64,000 bases of DNA, taken from Wandonia haliotis. Its GTDB lineage: Bacteria; Bacteroidota; Bacteroidia; Flavobacteriales_D; Crocinitomicaceae. The stretch is from contig NZ_BAAAFH010000007.1 of NCBI RefSeq assembly GCF_039523435.1, positions 310,001-374,000 on the forward strand, written 5' to 3'. Made by a program: the position numbers and the translations under genes. Shown here piece after piece: positions 34,813-43,957 of this stretch (its first letter is position 1; every line of letters begins with the position of its first letter). The notes beneath the pieces are model-generated. The model searched no databases and had not been told where the DNA came from. It saw nothing but the letters and a program-made list of their open reading frames with translations.

Positions 34813-34843
34813 TTTGTTAATCGTCAAATTCTCATTACTTTCG
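34813..34843 (+). promoter_or_regulatory. Promoter of the 34883 gene
   Basis: TTTG (34813-34816), 19 bases, TACTTTCG (34836-34843): textbook spacing with one change in the -7 box. Confidence 0.65.
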
Positions 34844-34882
34844 GCATAGTTGTTGGACAAAAACTAAGAAAAACGTATAGCT

Positions 34883-35608
34883 ATGAGAAAATTATTGCTT
34901 TTTACTACAATGTTATTAATGGGGGCTTCCTCATTTGCACAAGAGTACGAGGAACTGTTAGTTATGTATGCTGACGGAGACTATGACAAACTTGTCAAAA
35001 CAGCTGAGAGTTATACTATAAAGGACAAAACGAAAAATGACCCTGTTCCTTACTACTGGTTGGCTAAAGGTCTTTACGCCATGTCTAAGGATGCGGAGTA
35101 TACATCTCAGGATAAGTACAAAAATGCTTATAAAGATGCTATTACAGCGATCGGTAAATTACAGCGTAAAGATAAAGACGGTTCTATTTACAGTCAGTAC
35201 AGAGACTTCTTTTCAGAGTTCAAACTTAGTTTATATGAAGTAATTGAGAATGAAATCTCAACAGACAACTATAGTAAAGCATATAGCTGGGTTATTAAAG
35301 TTCCGAAAGTAGATGCCAATGACGTAGGATCTAAATACCTTCTTGGCGCTTGTAAATACAGAAAAGGAGACAAGTCAGGAGCAACAACAGAATGGAAAGA
35401 GGCCGACAAATTACTAGATGGAATTACTTCTGTTGAAGATTGGGTAGAAGCTGATTATAAAATGTTGGCACTGGCTCTTTCGGAAACAGCAGAATGTTAT
35501 GTGGACTCCAGAAGACCGGAAATTGCTAAAGAATTAATGAATAAAGGATACAAGTGGCTGGAAGACAACGAAGAATTCAAAGCCCGATACGACGAGATTG
35601 TCAACTAA
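34883..35608 (+). CDS. Secreted TPR-like protein
   Basis: 241 residues with signal peptide MRKLLLFTTMLLMGASSFAQ. The mature part is all-helical and TPR-like: LLVMYADGDYDKLVKTAESY, PVPYYWLAKGLYAMSKD, SKYLLGACKYRKGDKSGA, LALSETAECYVDSRR. It is likely a periplasmic scaffold, possibly tied to envelope machinery. It has its own promoter and a terminator, so it is not in the mutAB operon. Function not known. Confidence 0.8.
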   Translation: MRKLLLFTTMLLMGASSFAQEYEELLVMYADGDYDKLVKTAESYTIKDKTKNDPVPYYWLAKGLYAMSKDAEYTSQDKYKNAYKDAITAIGKLQRKDKDGSIYSQYRDFFSEFKLSLYEVIENEISTDNYSKAYSWVIKVPKVDANDVGSKYLLGACKYRKGDKSGATTEWKEADKLLDGITSVEDWVEADYKMLALALSETAECYVDSRRPEIAKELMNKGYKWLEDNEEFKARYDEIVN

Positions 35609-35610
35609 AA

Positions 35611-35643
35611 AATCAGTCCCGGTTTCGACCGGGATTTTTTTTG
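35611..35643 (+). terminator. Terminator of the 34883 gene
   Basis: Stem TCCCGGT / ACCGGGA around TTCG (35617-35634) followed by eight T residues. Confidence 0.93.
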
Positions 35644-35686
35644 GCTCAGTATTTGTTATGCAACTGATATACCCAAAACAAGAACT

Positions 35687-36667
35687 ATGAAAAGATTTCT
35701 ACACGTATCTGTCATTATCACATTAATCCTTGTAACTACAGCCTGTAAAACATCATTCAGAATATCAGTTTTGACACCTCCTCCGATTTTACTGAACGAT
35801 AGTACCCGAAAAATTCTCGTTGTTAACAACGTTACAGACGACAACAGCCCGGACAAACTTTTGGCACAAGTGCTGCAGGGTCAACAATACAATGGAAATG
35901 TCATGGCATCAGAACAAAGTGTAACCGGATTCATTCGTTCACTTGATGATTCACGCTACCTGAAAGCAATTGCCGGCGAACCAATTTCCTTGCGCAACAA
36001 CGAGACAATTAACTGGCAAAGGGTTGATTCTTTATGTGCTGTAAAAGGAACGCATGCCATCGTTGAAATTGAACATTTTGACTCTCAGGCTCCGATAGGA
36101 GGTACTGTTCTTGCCAATGCCACAGGTCAGACCAATCACCCCCTGAAAGGATGGGCTTATATCAATCTATATATCGCCGGGACACACGAACATGTCGATC
36201 GACTGGATGTATACGAAGTGTACAATATGCCCATAACGGGTGGTTTAAATCCGATCGGAATGCTGAATGACGTGGTACGCAAAAGAGAATTGTACGGACA
36301 CCTCGGATATAGTATCGGTTATAGAATGGGAAGCCTCTTTTATTCAAACTGGATTTGGGTGAGCCGCAGATTCTACAACAAAGGAAGTCGTACACTTCGT
36401 CATGCAAAACCTCTAATCCGAAGTGGAAACTGGAGTTTAGCGGAAAGACAATTGGAAATTAGTATTAACAGTCCTAAAAACAAAGTTGCAGGACGTTCCA
36501 AATACAATATGGCACTTGTGTATGAAGGTCAGGGAAAACTGGATGAAGCTATAGCAATGGCTGAACGCGCTGCCCTGGAACATGGAACGAAACTGGCATA
36601 CGATTATATCAACACTCTGAAAAGAAGAAAGGGAATGCGTTCTACGATCGTTCTTACTCAGGATTAA
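35687..36667 (+). CDS. DUF6340-family lipoprotein with C-terminal TPR
   Basis: 326 residues. The N-terminus is a lipoprotein signal (VIITLILVTTACKTS, acylated Cys in the lipobox TTAC). The body matches what I know of DUF6340 proteins: VVNNVTDDNSPDKLLAQVL, WRVDSL-type region (ETINWQRVDSLCAVKGTHAI) and a WIWVSRRFY segment. The last ~90 residues form a TPR pair (AERQLEISINSPKNKVAGRS and EGQGKLDEAIAMAERAALEH). It is probably an envelope lipoprotein. Function unknown. It lies 78 bases after the preceding gene, beyond that gene's terminator. Confidence 0.82.
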   Translation: MKRFLHVSVIITLILVTTACKTSFRISVLTPPPILLNDSTRKILVVNNVTDDNSPDKLLAQVLQGQQYNGNVMASEQSVTGFIRSLDDSRYLKAIAGEPISLRNNETINWQRVDSLCAVKGTHAIVEIEHFDSQAPIGGTVLANATGQTNHPLKGWAYINLYIAGTHEHVDRLDVYEVYNMPITGGLNPIGMLNDVVRKRELYGHLGYSIGYRMGSLFYSNWIWVSRRFYNKGSRTLRHAKPLIRSGNWSLAERQLEISINSPKNKVAGRSKYNMALVYEGQGKLDEAIAMAERAALEHGTKLAYDYINTLKRRKGMRSTIVLTQD

Positions 36668-36750
36668 CAGCACAGTAAAAAAAGAGCTGCAGGCAAACAG
36701 GAGTTTATAGCATTCTTTTTATCTTGCACCGGAATCAAAAAAGAACTGCT

Positions 36751-38682
36751 TTGAGAGGATTTTTTACCCTTCTTTTTGTATTGGTAGTAGGTACGACCTT
36801 TGGTCAGAATACAATTGAATTTCCCCAAACCGTTATTGGAGGAGTAGAAACTCGTCTTCCGGTAACAACTTCCGATAGTTTGCTTGTCATTGGAGATCAA
36901 ACCTATGCGGTGGAAACGACGGTAGATGGAAGTTCATTTATTACATATACGTTTCATCCCGGAAAAAAAGAGGACTTTTCGAAGTTTCAACATAACTCTG
37001 AACCCTCTGTCATCCCCGGTTGGTGGGCTGTTATTCCTCCCCTGATTGCAATTGCTTTGGCTTTACTGATTAAGGAAGTAATCATTTCGCTGTTTGCCGG
37101 AATTTTTATTGGAGCAGCAACATTGGGGTTTTACACGGATGGGCTATCCGGCATATTCAGCGCATTTCTTAAAGTGCTTGATCACTATATTTTAACTGCC
37201 CTGGCTGACAGCGATCACCTTTCTGTGATCCTCTTTTCTTTACTTATCGGTGCTTTAGTAGCCGTCATTTCGAAAAACGGAGGAATGAAAGGCGTTGTCA
37301 ACAGAATTGTAAAATACGCTCGAACCCGAAGATCGGGAATGCTATCCACTTACTTTCTTGGAATTGCAATTTTCTTTGATGATTACGCTAATACCCTTGT
37401 TGTCGGTAACACGATGCGCTCTGTAACAGACAAATTAAGAATTTCGCGTGAAAAACTGGCTTACATCGTAGACTCAACAGCAGCACCAATAGCTGCGGTA
37501 GCTTTTGTAACGACATGGATTGGTGCCGAATTAGGTTATATTACGTCAGGAATTGATAAAATCAATGAGAATGAAGTACTAATAACTGAAGGAGCCTACT
37601 CCATATTCATGAACTCACTCACCTACTCTTTCTATCCGATACTAACACTCATTTTCATGTTTATGTTAATATGGAAACGAAAAGACTTCGGTCCGATGTA
37701 TCATGCAGAAAGGGAAGCTATCGAAAACGGAGTACAATCACCAACCAATGAAGCGAACCCGGATGCGTTAGATACGGAAGAGTTTGAACCTGCTGACGAA
37801 AATAAAATACGTTCGTTTAATGCTGTCATTCCTATTATGGTTGTTGTTCTTGGAACGATTGGCGGACTTATATACACAGGAATGCTATCCTGGAAAACAA
37901 CATTTATCGAATCAGGAATAAGCCTGGGGAACGGATTTTTTCACGCACTGGAAACGCATCAGGAAACATCACTTTCATTTGTTCAACGAACCGGATTAAT
38001 AATCGGAGAAGCAAATTCGTATGAGGCATTACTTTGGTCATCGCTGGTAGGACTTTCCCTGGCTATTCTTTTGACCACAGCGCAAAAAATAATGAACCTC
38101 CGGGATACTATGGACGTAGTTATTTCCGGAATAAAAACCATGATCCCGGCCATTGCTATACTGGTTCTTGCCTGGTCACTTGCACACGTAACCGCAGACT
38201 TACGCACTGCTGATGTTATAAAAGATGCATTTGGAAGCACTTTTGCTCCCTGGCTGGTCCCTGGAATTACCTTTGTTCTGTCAGCGGTTATTGCATTCTC
38301 TACAGGGTCTTCCTGGTCAACCATGGCACTCGTTTACCCGATTATGATTCCTACTGCTTTTGCTATGGGACAGGAAGCTGTCGGATTCGACGGCATGGCA
38401 CTTCTTTACAATACTGTAGCTTCGGTGTTAGCCGGGTCAGTCTTAGGTGATCACTGTTCACCAATTTCCGACACCACCATTCTATCCAGCCTCGCTTCTT
38501 CCTGTAATCATATCAGCCATGTACGAACCCAAATGCCTTATGCACTTACAGTAGGAGCCGTTGCTTTATTTGTCGGAATTATTCCCGGCGCATTAGGAGT
38601 CCCTTTCTATATTACATTTCCGGTAGCCATACTTATTCTGTATGCCATTATTCACTTCTTAGGAAAAAGGCATTTGGAATAA
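36751..38682 (+). CDS. nhaC: NhaC-family Na+/H+ antiporter with an exported N-terminal extension
   Basis: Exchanges sodium for protons across the inner membrane. The frame has no ATG before 37284, deep in the antiporter. The best start is TTG at 36751: it gives a clean signal peptide (RGFFTLLFVLVVGTTFGQ) and 643 residues, with AAAAAAGAA about eight bases upstream. An upstream TTG (36724) lies inside a possible -7 box. After a periplasmic segment of about 80 residues come roughly 12 membrane helices; NhaC-type motifs are FFDDYANTLVVGNTMR, STAAPIAAVAFVTTWIG, FSTGSSWSTMALVYPI and GDHCSPISDTTILSS. The exported head is not usual for NhaC. Confidence 0.88.
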   Translation: MRGFFTLLFVLVVGTTFGQNTIEFPQTVIGGVETRLPVTTSDSLLVIGDQTYAVETTVDGSSFITYTFHPGKKEDFSKFQHNSEPSVIPGWWAVIPPLIAIALALLIKEVIISLFAGIFIGAATLGFYTDGLSGIFSAFLKVLDHYILTALADSDHLSVILFSLLIGALVAVISKNGGMKGVVNRIVKYARTRRSGMLSTYFLGIAIFFDDYANTLVVGNTMRSVTDKLRISREKLAYIVDSTAAPIAAVAFVTTWIGAELGYITSGIDKINENEVLITEGAYSIFMNSLTYSFYPILTLIFMFMLIWKRKDFGPMYHAEREAIENGVQSPTNEANPDALDTEEFEPADENKIRSFNAVIPIMVVVLGTIGGLIYTGMLSWKTTFIESGISLGNGFFHALETHQETSLSFVQRTGLIIGEANSYEALLWSSLVGLSLAILLTTAQKIMNLRDTMDVVISGIKTMIPAIAILVLAWSLAHVTADLRTADVIKDAFGSTFAPWLVPGITFVLSAVIAFSTGSSWSTMALVYPIMIPTAFAMGQEAVGFDGMALLYNTVASVLAGSVLGDHCSPISDTTILSSLASSCNHISHVRTQMPYALTVGAVALFVGIIPGALGVPFYITFPVAILILYAIIHFLGKRHLE

Positions 38683-38741
38683 CTTTTAGGGCACTCCTGC
38701 CGATCTTAACATTTGTAAAGCAGAATTTGATAATCTCCACC

Positions 38742-38749
38742 TAGTTTTG
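38742..38749 (+). promoter_or_regulatory. -7 box of the acetyltransferase/Crp operon
   Basis: TAGTTTTG, 15 bases before the ATG at 38765. No TTTG is found at a good distance. Confidence 0.45.
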
Positions 38750-38764
38750 TAAAAAAACAGCATC

Positions 38765-39196
38765 ATGATTATCAGACCATTTGAAAAAGGAGATGAAAAG
38801 CAAGTACTAACCATCTGGCTGGAAGCATCCATCATTGCACACGACTTTATCCCCGCAGAATACTGGAAGGAAAAAGTAAATGATATGCGGGATATTTATC
38901 TCCCTTCCAGTAAGACTTATGTTTACAGCCAGGCGGAAGAAGTTAAAGGATTTCTTTCGTTAGTAGATAATTACATAGCAGCACTGTTTGTTTCTCCTAA
39001 AGAACAGGGAAAAGGAATTGGGAAAGAGTTAATGAAATTCGCAAAAAACTTATTTCCAGTGTTAGAATTGGGTGTTTACTCAAAAAATGAAAATTCCGTT
39101 GCTTTTTATAAAAAACAAGATTTTCAGGTAATCAATGAAAAAGTAGATGAACCTACAGGTCACCGAGAATTGGTAATGCGATATACAGTCTTATGA
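38765..39196 (+). CDS. GNAT-family N-acetyltransferase
   Basis: Transfers acetyl from acetyl-CoA to an unknown amine. 143 residues, full length for a single GNAT fold. The acetyl-CoA site reads LFVSPKEQGKGIGKELMKFA (Q-x-x-G-x-G). The C-terminal half has YSKENSVAFYKKQDF-like wording (NSVAFYKKQDFQVINE). It resembles the YjaB branch. It overlaps the Crp-type regulator by four bases. Confidence 0.9.
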   Translation: MIIRPFEKGDEKQVLTIWLEASIIAHDFIPAEYWKEKVNDMRDIYLPSSKTYVYSQAEEVKGFLSLVDNYIAALFVSPKEQGKGIGKELMKFAKNLFPVLELGVYSKNENSVAFYKKQDFQVINEKVDEPTGHRELVMRYTVL

Positions 39197-39810
39197 AAAA
39201 CTTTCACTCAACTGATCTCCCTCTCTCCCACTTACTGGTTGACGATGATTACAAACGTATAAAAACTACGTTAAAAGAAATACAATTACCCAAGGGTGAT
39301 ACGCTCATGAATCAGAAAGAAGGCATTACAAAAGCATATCTGATCAAAAAGGGGATAATCCGCTCTTTTGTGCACAAAGGAGAGAAAGAAATCACATTTG
39401 AATTTGCAAGAGAAAAAGATATTGTCAGCTCAGGATATGGGTATTACTTCGCACAAAAAGGATATGAAAAGTATCAGTTACTGGAAGATTGCATACTTTA
39501 TGAAATTGATCTGGATAAGATGAAAAAATTATACGCAGACCATATTTCTATCTGTAACTGGGCTCGCTCTATTACTGAATACAATGCTATTCGCACACAA
39601 AAAAGACTTACGGATTTGTTGTTTATGACTCCGGAAGAACGTTATACAGATTTATTAGTACACGATAAAGAACTTCTGCAGCGCGTCCCGTTAAAAGATA
39701 TTGCAGGTTTCATAGGCATCTCTCCGATTTCTCTCAGTAGAATACGAGCAAGAATAACACCGGAATCCCTTCAACAGGAATACCAATATGATTCTGACCC
39801 CAAGGTGTAG
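39193..39810 (+). CDS. Crp/Fnr-family transcriptional regulator
   Basis: 205 residues: a cyclic-nucleotide-binding-like beta-roll (about 25-125; LPKGDTLMNQKEGITKAYLI, KGEKEITFEFAREKD) followed by a winged helix (about 160-195) with RVPLKDIAGFIGISPISLSR as recognition part. The beta-roll lacks an obvious cAMP phosphate cassette (no RxS pair), so the ligand may differ or be absent. It is coupled to the acetyltransferase. It ends directly against the convergent methyltransferase (39810/39811). Confidence 0.88.
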   Translation: MKNFHSTDLPLSHLLVDDDYKRIKTTLKEIQLPKGDTLMNQKEGITKAYLIKKGIIRSFVHKGEKEITFEFAREKDIVSSGYGYYFAQKGYEKYQLLEDCILYEIDLDKMKKLYADHISICNWARSITEYNAIRTQKRLTDLLFMTPEERYTDLLVHDKELLQRVPLKDIAGFIGISPISLSRIRARITPESLQQEYQYDSDPKV

Positions 39811-40659
39811 TTACCCCTCAATAAACTCATAATCTTTCACCTCATCAAAACGTTTATAACACTCCTCCAATGAGAAGTGCGTCAACACCGATTCTACAGA
39901 AACTTCAGGAAGTGCTTCCTCTGCTAAACCGTTTTTTACAAAAATAAAATTGAAGCCTAATTCATTGGCTCCTACAAGCCGATACCCCTTCTTACGTGCC
40001 AGACTCACCATTGCAACCGGAGAAGCGCCATGATAGACAGGATGTTTTCCCGGATACACATATTCTTTATCGTAGGGAACAACAATATTTCTCATCCCAA
40101 ACTCAACATGAGTTTCAATCACAACAACCTGAGGTTGTACGACTTCCAATGCATCCCAGACCCAATAATCATTCCCGTCAATATCAACAGACAATAATCC
40201 GATCTCACCTTCAAGTCCTGCTTTTTCAACCAGTTGATTAATATTTTCACGTTGCACTTTTGCACAAACGAATACCGGTTTGGAGCCCCATGGGTGCGGA
40301 TATTTACCGTAAAAGTGATTCCCTCTTTCTATTGCTTTGGAATTCCCGTCTATAAAAACGCCATGCCAACCGAAATTCAAAGCCAGATTTGCACAATTAC
40401 TATTGATTCCATCATCTGACCCGATTTCAATGAATGTTTTGTTTGTCATCCCTATAGCAGCAAAGATATACAGTAGAAGTCCATCTTCCTCGAACTGGGA
40501 AAAAGCTCTGAATCCGGTATCTTTTAAGGCTACATACTCGCCTTTGGCTATCGCTGATCTGTGATTCAGATACAGGGTTCGTTGTGCAACCTGTGTCGCT
40601 GCATTAAACCGGTTTCTCACCTTCAGGATAGAAAAATGTTTCTTTAGCCAGTGTTTCAC
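39811..40659 (-). CDS. FkbM-like SAM-dependent methyltransferase
   Basis: 282 residues. The core motif FIEIGSDDGINSNCANLAL has the SAM-binding glycine and acidic pattern, followed by FGWHGVFIDGNSKAIERG and LLSVDIDGNDYWVWDAL, as in FkbM-type enzymes and related surface-polysaccharide proteins. It lacks a signal peptide, so it probably acts in the cytoplasm on a glycan or lipid precursor. It follows proC after six bases and may simply share its transcript. Target unknown. Confidence 0.75.
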   Translation of the reverse strand: MKHWLKKHFSILKVRNRFNAATQVAQRTLYLNHRSAIAKGEYVALKDTGFRAFSQFEEDGLLLYIFAAIGMTNKTFIEIGSDDGINSNCANLALNFGWHGVFIDGNSKAIERGNHFYGKYPHPWGSKPVFVCAKVQRENINQLVEKAGLEGEIGLLSVDIDGNDYWVWDALEVVQPQVVVIETHVEFGMRNIVVPYDKEYVYPGKHPVYHGASPVAMVSLARKKGYRLVGANELGFNFIFVKNGLAEEALPEVSVESVLTHFSLEECYKRFDEVKDYEFIEG

Positions 40660-40665
40660 GCTGTA

Positions 40666-41463
40666 TTAATTTCGTTCAATATTTTTGTAGGAAGCTACAA
40701 TACCTTTTATGAGACTGCTACTAAATCCGGAGTGTTCCATTTCATTCAGCCCCTCAATAGTACAACCTTTTGGTGTAGTTACCAAATCAATCGCCGCCTC
40801 AGGATGATAATTATTTTCCATAATTAACCTTGCCGCTCCATAAACGGTATGATTAACGATCTGATTCGCTGTTTTGGAATCAAACCCAATCTGTACTCCC
40901 CCCTGCACCATGGCACGCATAAATCGCAAGACAAAGGCAATACCACAAGCTCCCAGGATAGTCGCCGCTTCCATAAGGTTTTCTGGAATGTGTACATTTT
41001 CTCCTAATACGTGGAATATTTTATCGACAAAAATCTTTTGATCCTCATTCAACTCATCTAATGTCAAACAAGTAAGAGAAGCCTGTACCTCTGCCCCAAT
41101 ATTCGGCATAGCACGAGCCACCCTGGGTTTTCCCCCTGAAAAATCTTTTAATTCAGCTAAGGTCACACCGGTAGCCACAGATATGATAATATGATTTTCG
41201 GTAAGTACGTCCTGTAAATCTTCCAGTACCTGTTGTATATTGTAGGGCTTGACGGCAAGGATCAGTACATCAGACTGTTTCGCCACCGCTTTATTATCCG
41301 AAGAAACAGTAAGTCCTTTATCCGCAAGATCCTGCAATGAAGCACTATTTCTTCGCGTTACAAACAAATCTCCCGGGGCTACTGTCTGATTATCCAGTAA
41401 TCCATTTACCAGTGCTCTTCCCAGATTTCCTGTTCCTATAATTGCAATCTTCTTATTTTCCAT
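40666..41463 (-). CDS. proC: Pyrroline-5-carboxylate reductase
   Basis: Last step of proline synthesis: reduces pyrroline-5-carboxylate with NAD(P)H. 265 residues, full length. N-terminal Rossmann motif AIIGTGNLGRALVNGLL, then LAVKPYNIQQVLEDL, ARAMPNIGAEVQASLTCL and the C-terminal TTPKGCTIEGLNEMEHSGF, which forms the dimer active site. It starts 16 bases after the hairpin that follows purL, so it is expressed either by read-through or from a promoter inside purL. Confidence 0.95.
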   Translation of the reverse strand: MENKKIAIIGTGNLGRALVNGLLDNQTVAPGDLFVTRRNSASLQDLADKGLTVSSDNKAVAKQSDVLILAVKPYNIQQVLEDLQDVLTENHIIISVATGVTLAELKDFSGGKPRVARAMPNIGAEVQASLTCLTLDELNEDQKIFVDKIFHVLGENVHIPENLMEAATILGACGIAFVLRFMRAMVQGGVQIGFDSKTANQIVNHTVYGAARLIMENNYHPEAAIDLVTTPKGCTIEGLNEMEHSGFSSSLIKGIVASYKNIERN

Positions 41464-41479
41464 CTTTTCTTTAGAAACA

Positions 41480-41507
41480 GAAAAGCCACCTCTTTCGGTG
41501 GCTTTTC
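41480..41507 (-). terminator. Hairpin between purL and proC
   Basis: An 11-bp perfect stem GAAAAGCCACC / GGTGGCTTTTC around a six-base loop. On the minus strand it ends in TTTTC and T-rich sequence. Because proC starts just 16 bases further on, this may be a partial terminator. Confidence 0.8.
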
Positions 41508-41524
41508 AAATGTTATACGATTCA

Positions 41525-43765
41525 TCAGGACTCAAGCTGTAATCCTAAGGCGTTATCATAAATATCTTTTACTTCGTGAATAAATCCGTAATGCTCATCA
41601 TCCACGACCATCTTACCTTTTGTAACGTGTCCTAATAATAAATAAGGTACTTTACTCTGAATCATGAATTCAATAAATTCACTTTCCTGATCTTCCGAAA
41701 CAGAAACGACAACTCTCGACTGAGCTTCCCCGAAAAGGAAGGCATCTTCACGTATTTCAGAATCCGTTACAATATCAAACCCTAGACCTCTTGGCATTGA
41801 CATTTCCACAAGTGTTACAAACAAACCTCCGTCTGCACAATCATGTACTGCGTTTACTAATTCTCCCTGAATCAATCCTTTTACAGCCTCCTGAAGTTCG
41901 AATTCTTTTTCCAGGTCAAAATGAGGAGCCGGAGAAGCTTCAATTTTATGGAAAGAAGCAAGGTATTCAGAAGAAGCAATATCATTTACTGTTTCTCCAA
42001 GAATAAAGACCAAATCTCCTTTTGACTTAAAGTCAAGTGTCATAACTTTCGTCTTATCAGGAACAATTCCCAACATTCCGATAGTCGGTGTAGGGAACAC
42101 CGGAACTTCTTTACCTCCAATAACTGACTGATTATAGAAAGAAACGTTTCCTCCTGTAACCGGTGTCTCAAACTTCAAACAAGCCTTCGACATACCTTTA
42201 ATCGCACCAACAAACTGCCAGTAGGACTCGGGATTGTACGGATTTCCAAAGTTCAGACAATTCGTTATTGCACTTGGAATACCTCCAGAACAAACAATAT
42301 TACGTGCAGCCTCTGATACTGCAATAGCTGTTCCTGTTTCCGGATCTGCATGTACATATCGGGAATTACAGTCAACTGTCATCGCCAAAGCTTTATCCGT
42401 ACCTTTCACGTTAACAATTCCGGCATCCGAAGGACGATTGGTTGTCATTGTACGTGTTCCAACCATTGAATCATACTGTTCGTAAACCCAACGCTTAGAA
42501 GCAATATTCGGATTGCCCAACAAATGCATCGCAACCTGCTTCAAATCTTCCGGCTCCGGTACATCATCGATAGAAAACTTCTTGTACTCTTCGAAATAAG
42601 CAGGTTCCTTATACTCTCTCTGGTATACAGGTGCACCTCCACCAAGAACTAATGATTCCGCAGGAACATCTCCTACAAGCTCATCGTTCATGAAATAGCG
42701 TACACGACCGGATTCAGTAACCACACCAATCTCCTCAGCATGCAAATCCCACTTATCAAATATATCTTTAACGATTTGTTCTTTTCCTTTTTGAACCACA
42801 ACAAGCATACGCTCTTGCGACTCAGACAACAGAATCTCAAAAGGAAGCATATTTTCCTGACGTGTCGGAACGCGATCCAGGTGAATATCCATTCCCACAC
42901 CACCTCCGGCACTCATCTCACAAGTAGAGCAGGTTATTCCGGCAGCTCCCATATCCTGCATACCAACAACGGCGTCCGTTTTAGCTAACTCCATTGTAGC
43001 TTCCAACAATAGTTTCTCCTGGAAGGGATCTCCCACCTGTACTGATGGTAAATCTTCTGCTGACTCTTCTGTAATATCTTTCGATGCAAATGCCGCTCCT
43101 GCAATTCCGTCTTTTCCGGTTGCCGAACCAACAATATAAACCGGATTACCTGGTCCTTTTGCTTTCGCTGAAATCATTTTTCCTGCTTCTACAATACCAG
43201 CAGAGAAAGCATTTACCAATGGATTCTGATTGTATGATTTATCGAAGAATACCTCTCCGCCTACAATCGGAATACCAAAAGCATTTCCGTAATCACCAAT
43301 TCCTTTTACAACACCTTTCACCAACCATTTTGTACGGTCTTCATGAATATCACCAAAACGAAGTGAGTTCAACTGTGCGATCGGGCGTGCTCCCATGGTG
43401 AAAATATCACGGTTAATTCCTCCGACACCTGTTGCTGCTCCCTGGTAGGGTTCAATCGCTGAAGGGTGATTATGAGACTCTATCTTAAAAGCACAACCAA
43501 GACCATCCCCGATATCTACAAGTCCGGCATTCTCCTCACCTGCTTTCACCAAAAGGTGGGGGCCGTCTTTAGGCAGCTGCTTCAACCAGTAGATTGAATT
43601 CTTGTACGAACAGTGCTCTGACCACATCACAGAGTAAACACTTGTTTCAGTAAAATTCGGTGTTCTCCCCAGAATTTCCTTTATCATTTCAAACTCTTCA
43701 GGTCGCAACCCCAGTTCTACTGCTTGTTCAACAGTCGCTAATGCTTGATTTGTTGTGCTTTCCAT
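41525..43765 (-). CDS. purL: Phosphoribosylformylglycinamidine synthase II (small PurL)
   Basis: ATP-dependent fourth step of purine synthesis: FGAR to FGAM, with PurQ and PurS as partners elsewhere. The start at 43765 (MESTTNQALATVEQAVELGL) gives 746 residues, the usual size of the small PurL; a frame-compatible ATG at 43825 would place the -7 box inside the gene. Motifs: YSVMWSEHCSYKNS, ESHNHPSAIEPYQGAATGVG, FTMGARPIAQLNSLRFG, GSATGKDGIAGAAFAS and VHDCADGGLFVTLVEMSM. The -7 box is at 43785-43792. Confidence 0.96.
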   Translation of the reverse strand: MESTTNQALATVEQAVELGLRPEEFEMIKEILGRTPNFTETSVYSVMWSEHCSYKNSIYWLKQLPKDGPHLLVKAGEENAGLVDIGDGLGCAFKIESHNHPSAIEPYQGAATGVGGINRDIFTMGARPIAQLNSLRFGDIHEDRTKWLVKGVVKGIGDYGNAFGIPIVGGEVFFDKSYNQNPLVNAFSAGIVEAGKMISAKAKGPGNPVYIVGSATGKDGIAGAAFASKDITEESAEDLPSVQVGDPFQEKLLLEATMELAKTDAVVGMQDMGAAGITCSTCEMSAGGGVGMDIHLDRVPTRQENMLPFEILLSESQERMLVVVQKGKEQIVKDIFDKWDLHAEEIGVVTESGRVRYFMNDELVGDVPAESLVLGGGAPVYQREYKEPAYFEEYKKFSIDDVPEPEDLKQVAMHLLGNPNIASKRWVYEQYDSMVGTRTMTTNRPSDAGIVNVKGTDKALAMTVDCNSRYVHADPETGTAIAVSEAARNIVCSGGIPSAITNCLNFGNPYNPESYWQFVGAIKGMSKACLKFETPVTGGNVSFYNQSVIGGKEVPVFPTPTIGMLGIVPDKTKVMTLDFKSKGDLVFILGETVNDIASSEYLASFHKIEASPAPHFDLEKEFELQEAVKGLIQGELVNAVHDCADGGLFVTLVEMSMPRGLGFDIVTDSEIREDAFLFGEAQSRVVVSVSEDQESEFIEFMIQSKVPYLLLGHVTKGKMVVDDEHYGFIHEVKDIYDNALGLQLES

Positions 43766-43784
43766 AATTCTTTTAAATGCGTGA

Positions 43785-43792
43785 CAAAAATA
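43785..43792 (-). promoter_or_regulatory. -7 box of purL
   Basis: TATTTTTG on the minus strand, 19 bases before the chosen purL start. TTTA instead of TTTG lies at the -33 distance. Confidence 0.55.
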
Positions 43793-43916
43793 GTAATAAT
43801 TCTTTAAACCCTTCGCATAAAACACCCCTACCCCGACAGGTTTTTAACAAGAATTCAACGATGATCTTATAACTTCCTGATAAACGCTAACGGAAGTCCG
43901 TTTCAAGGTTATTACG

Positions 43917-43924
43917 TATATTCG
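43917..43924 (+). promoter_or_regulatory. -7 box of the 43958 operon
   Basis: TATATTCG, the same one-base variant as the TACTTTCG of the 34883 promoter, 33 bases before the ATG. Confidence 0.4.
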
Positions 43925-43957
43925 CATCAAACTTAGTAAACAGGTAATTAACTACCT

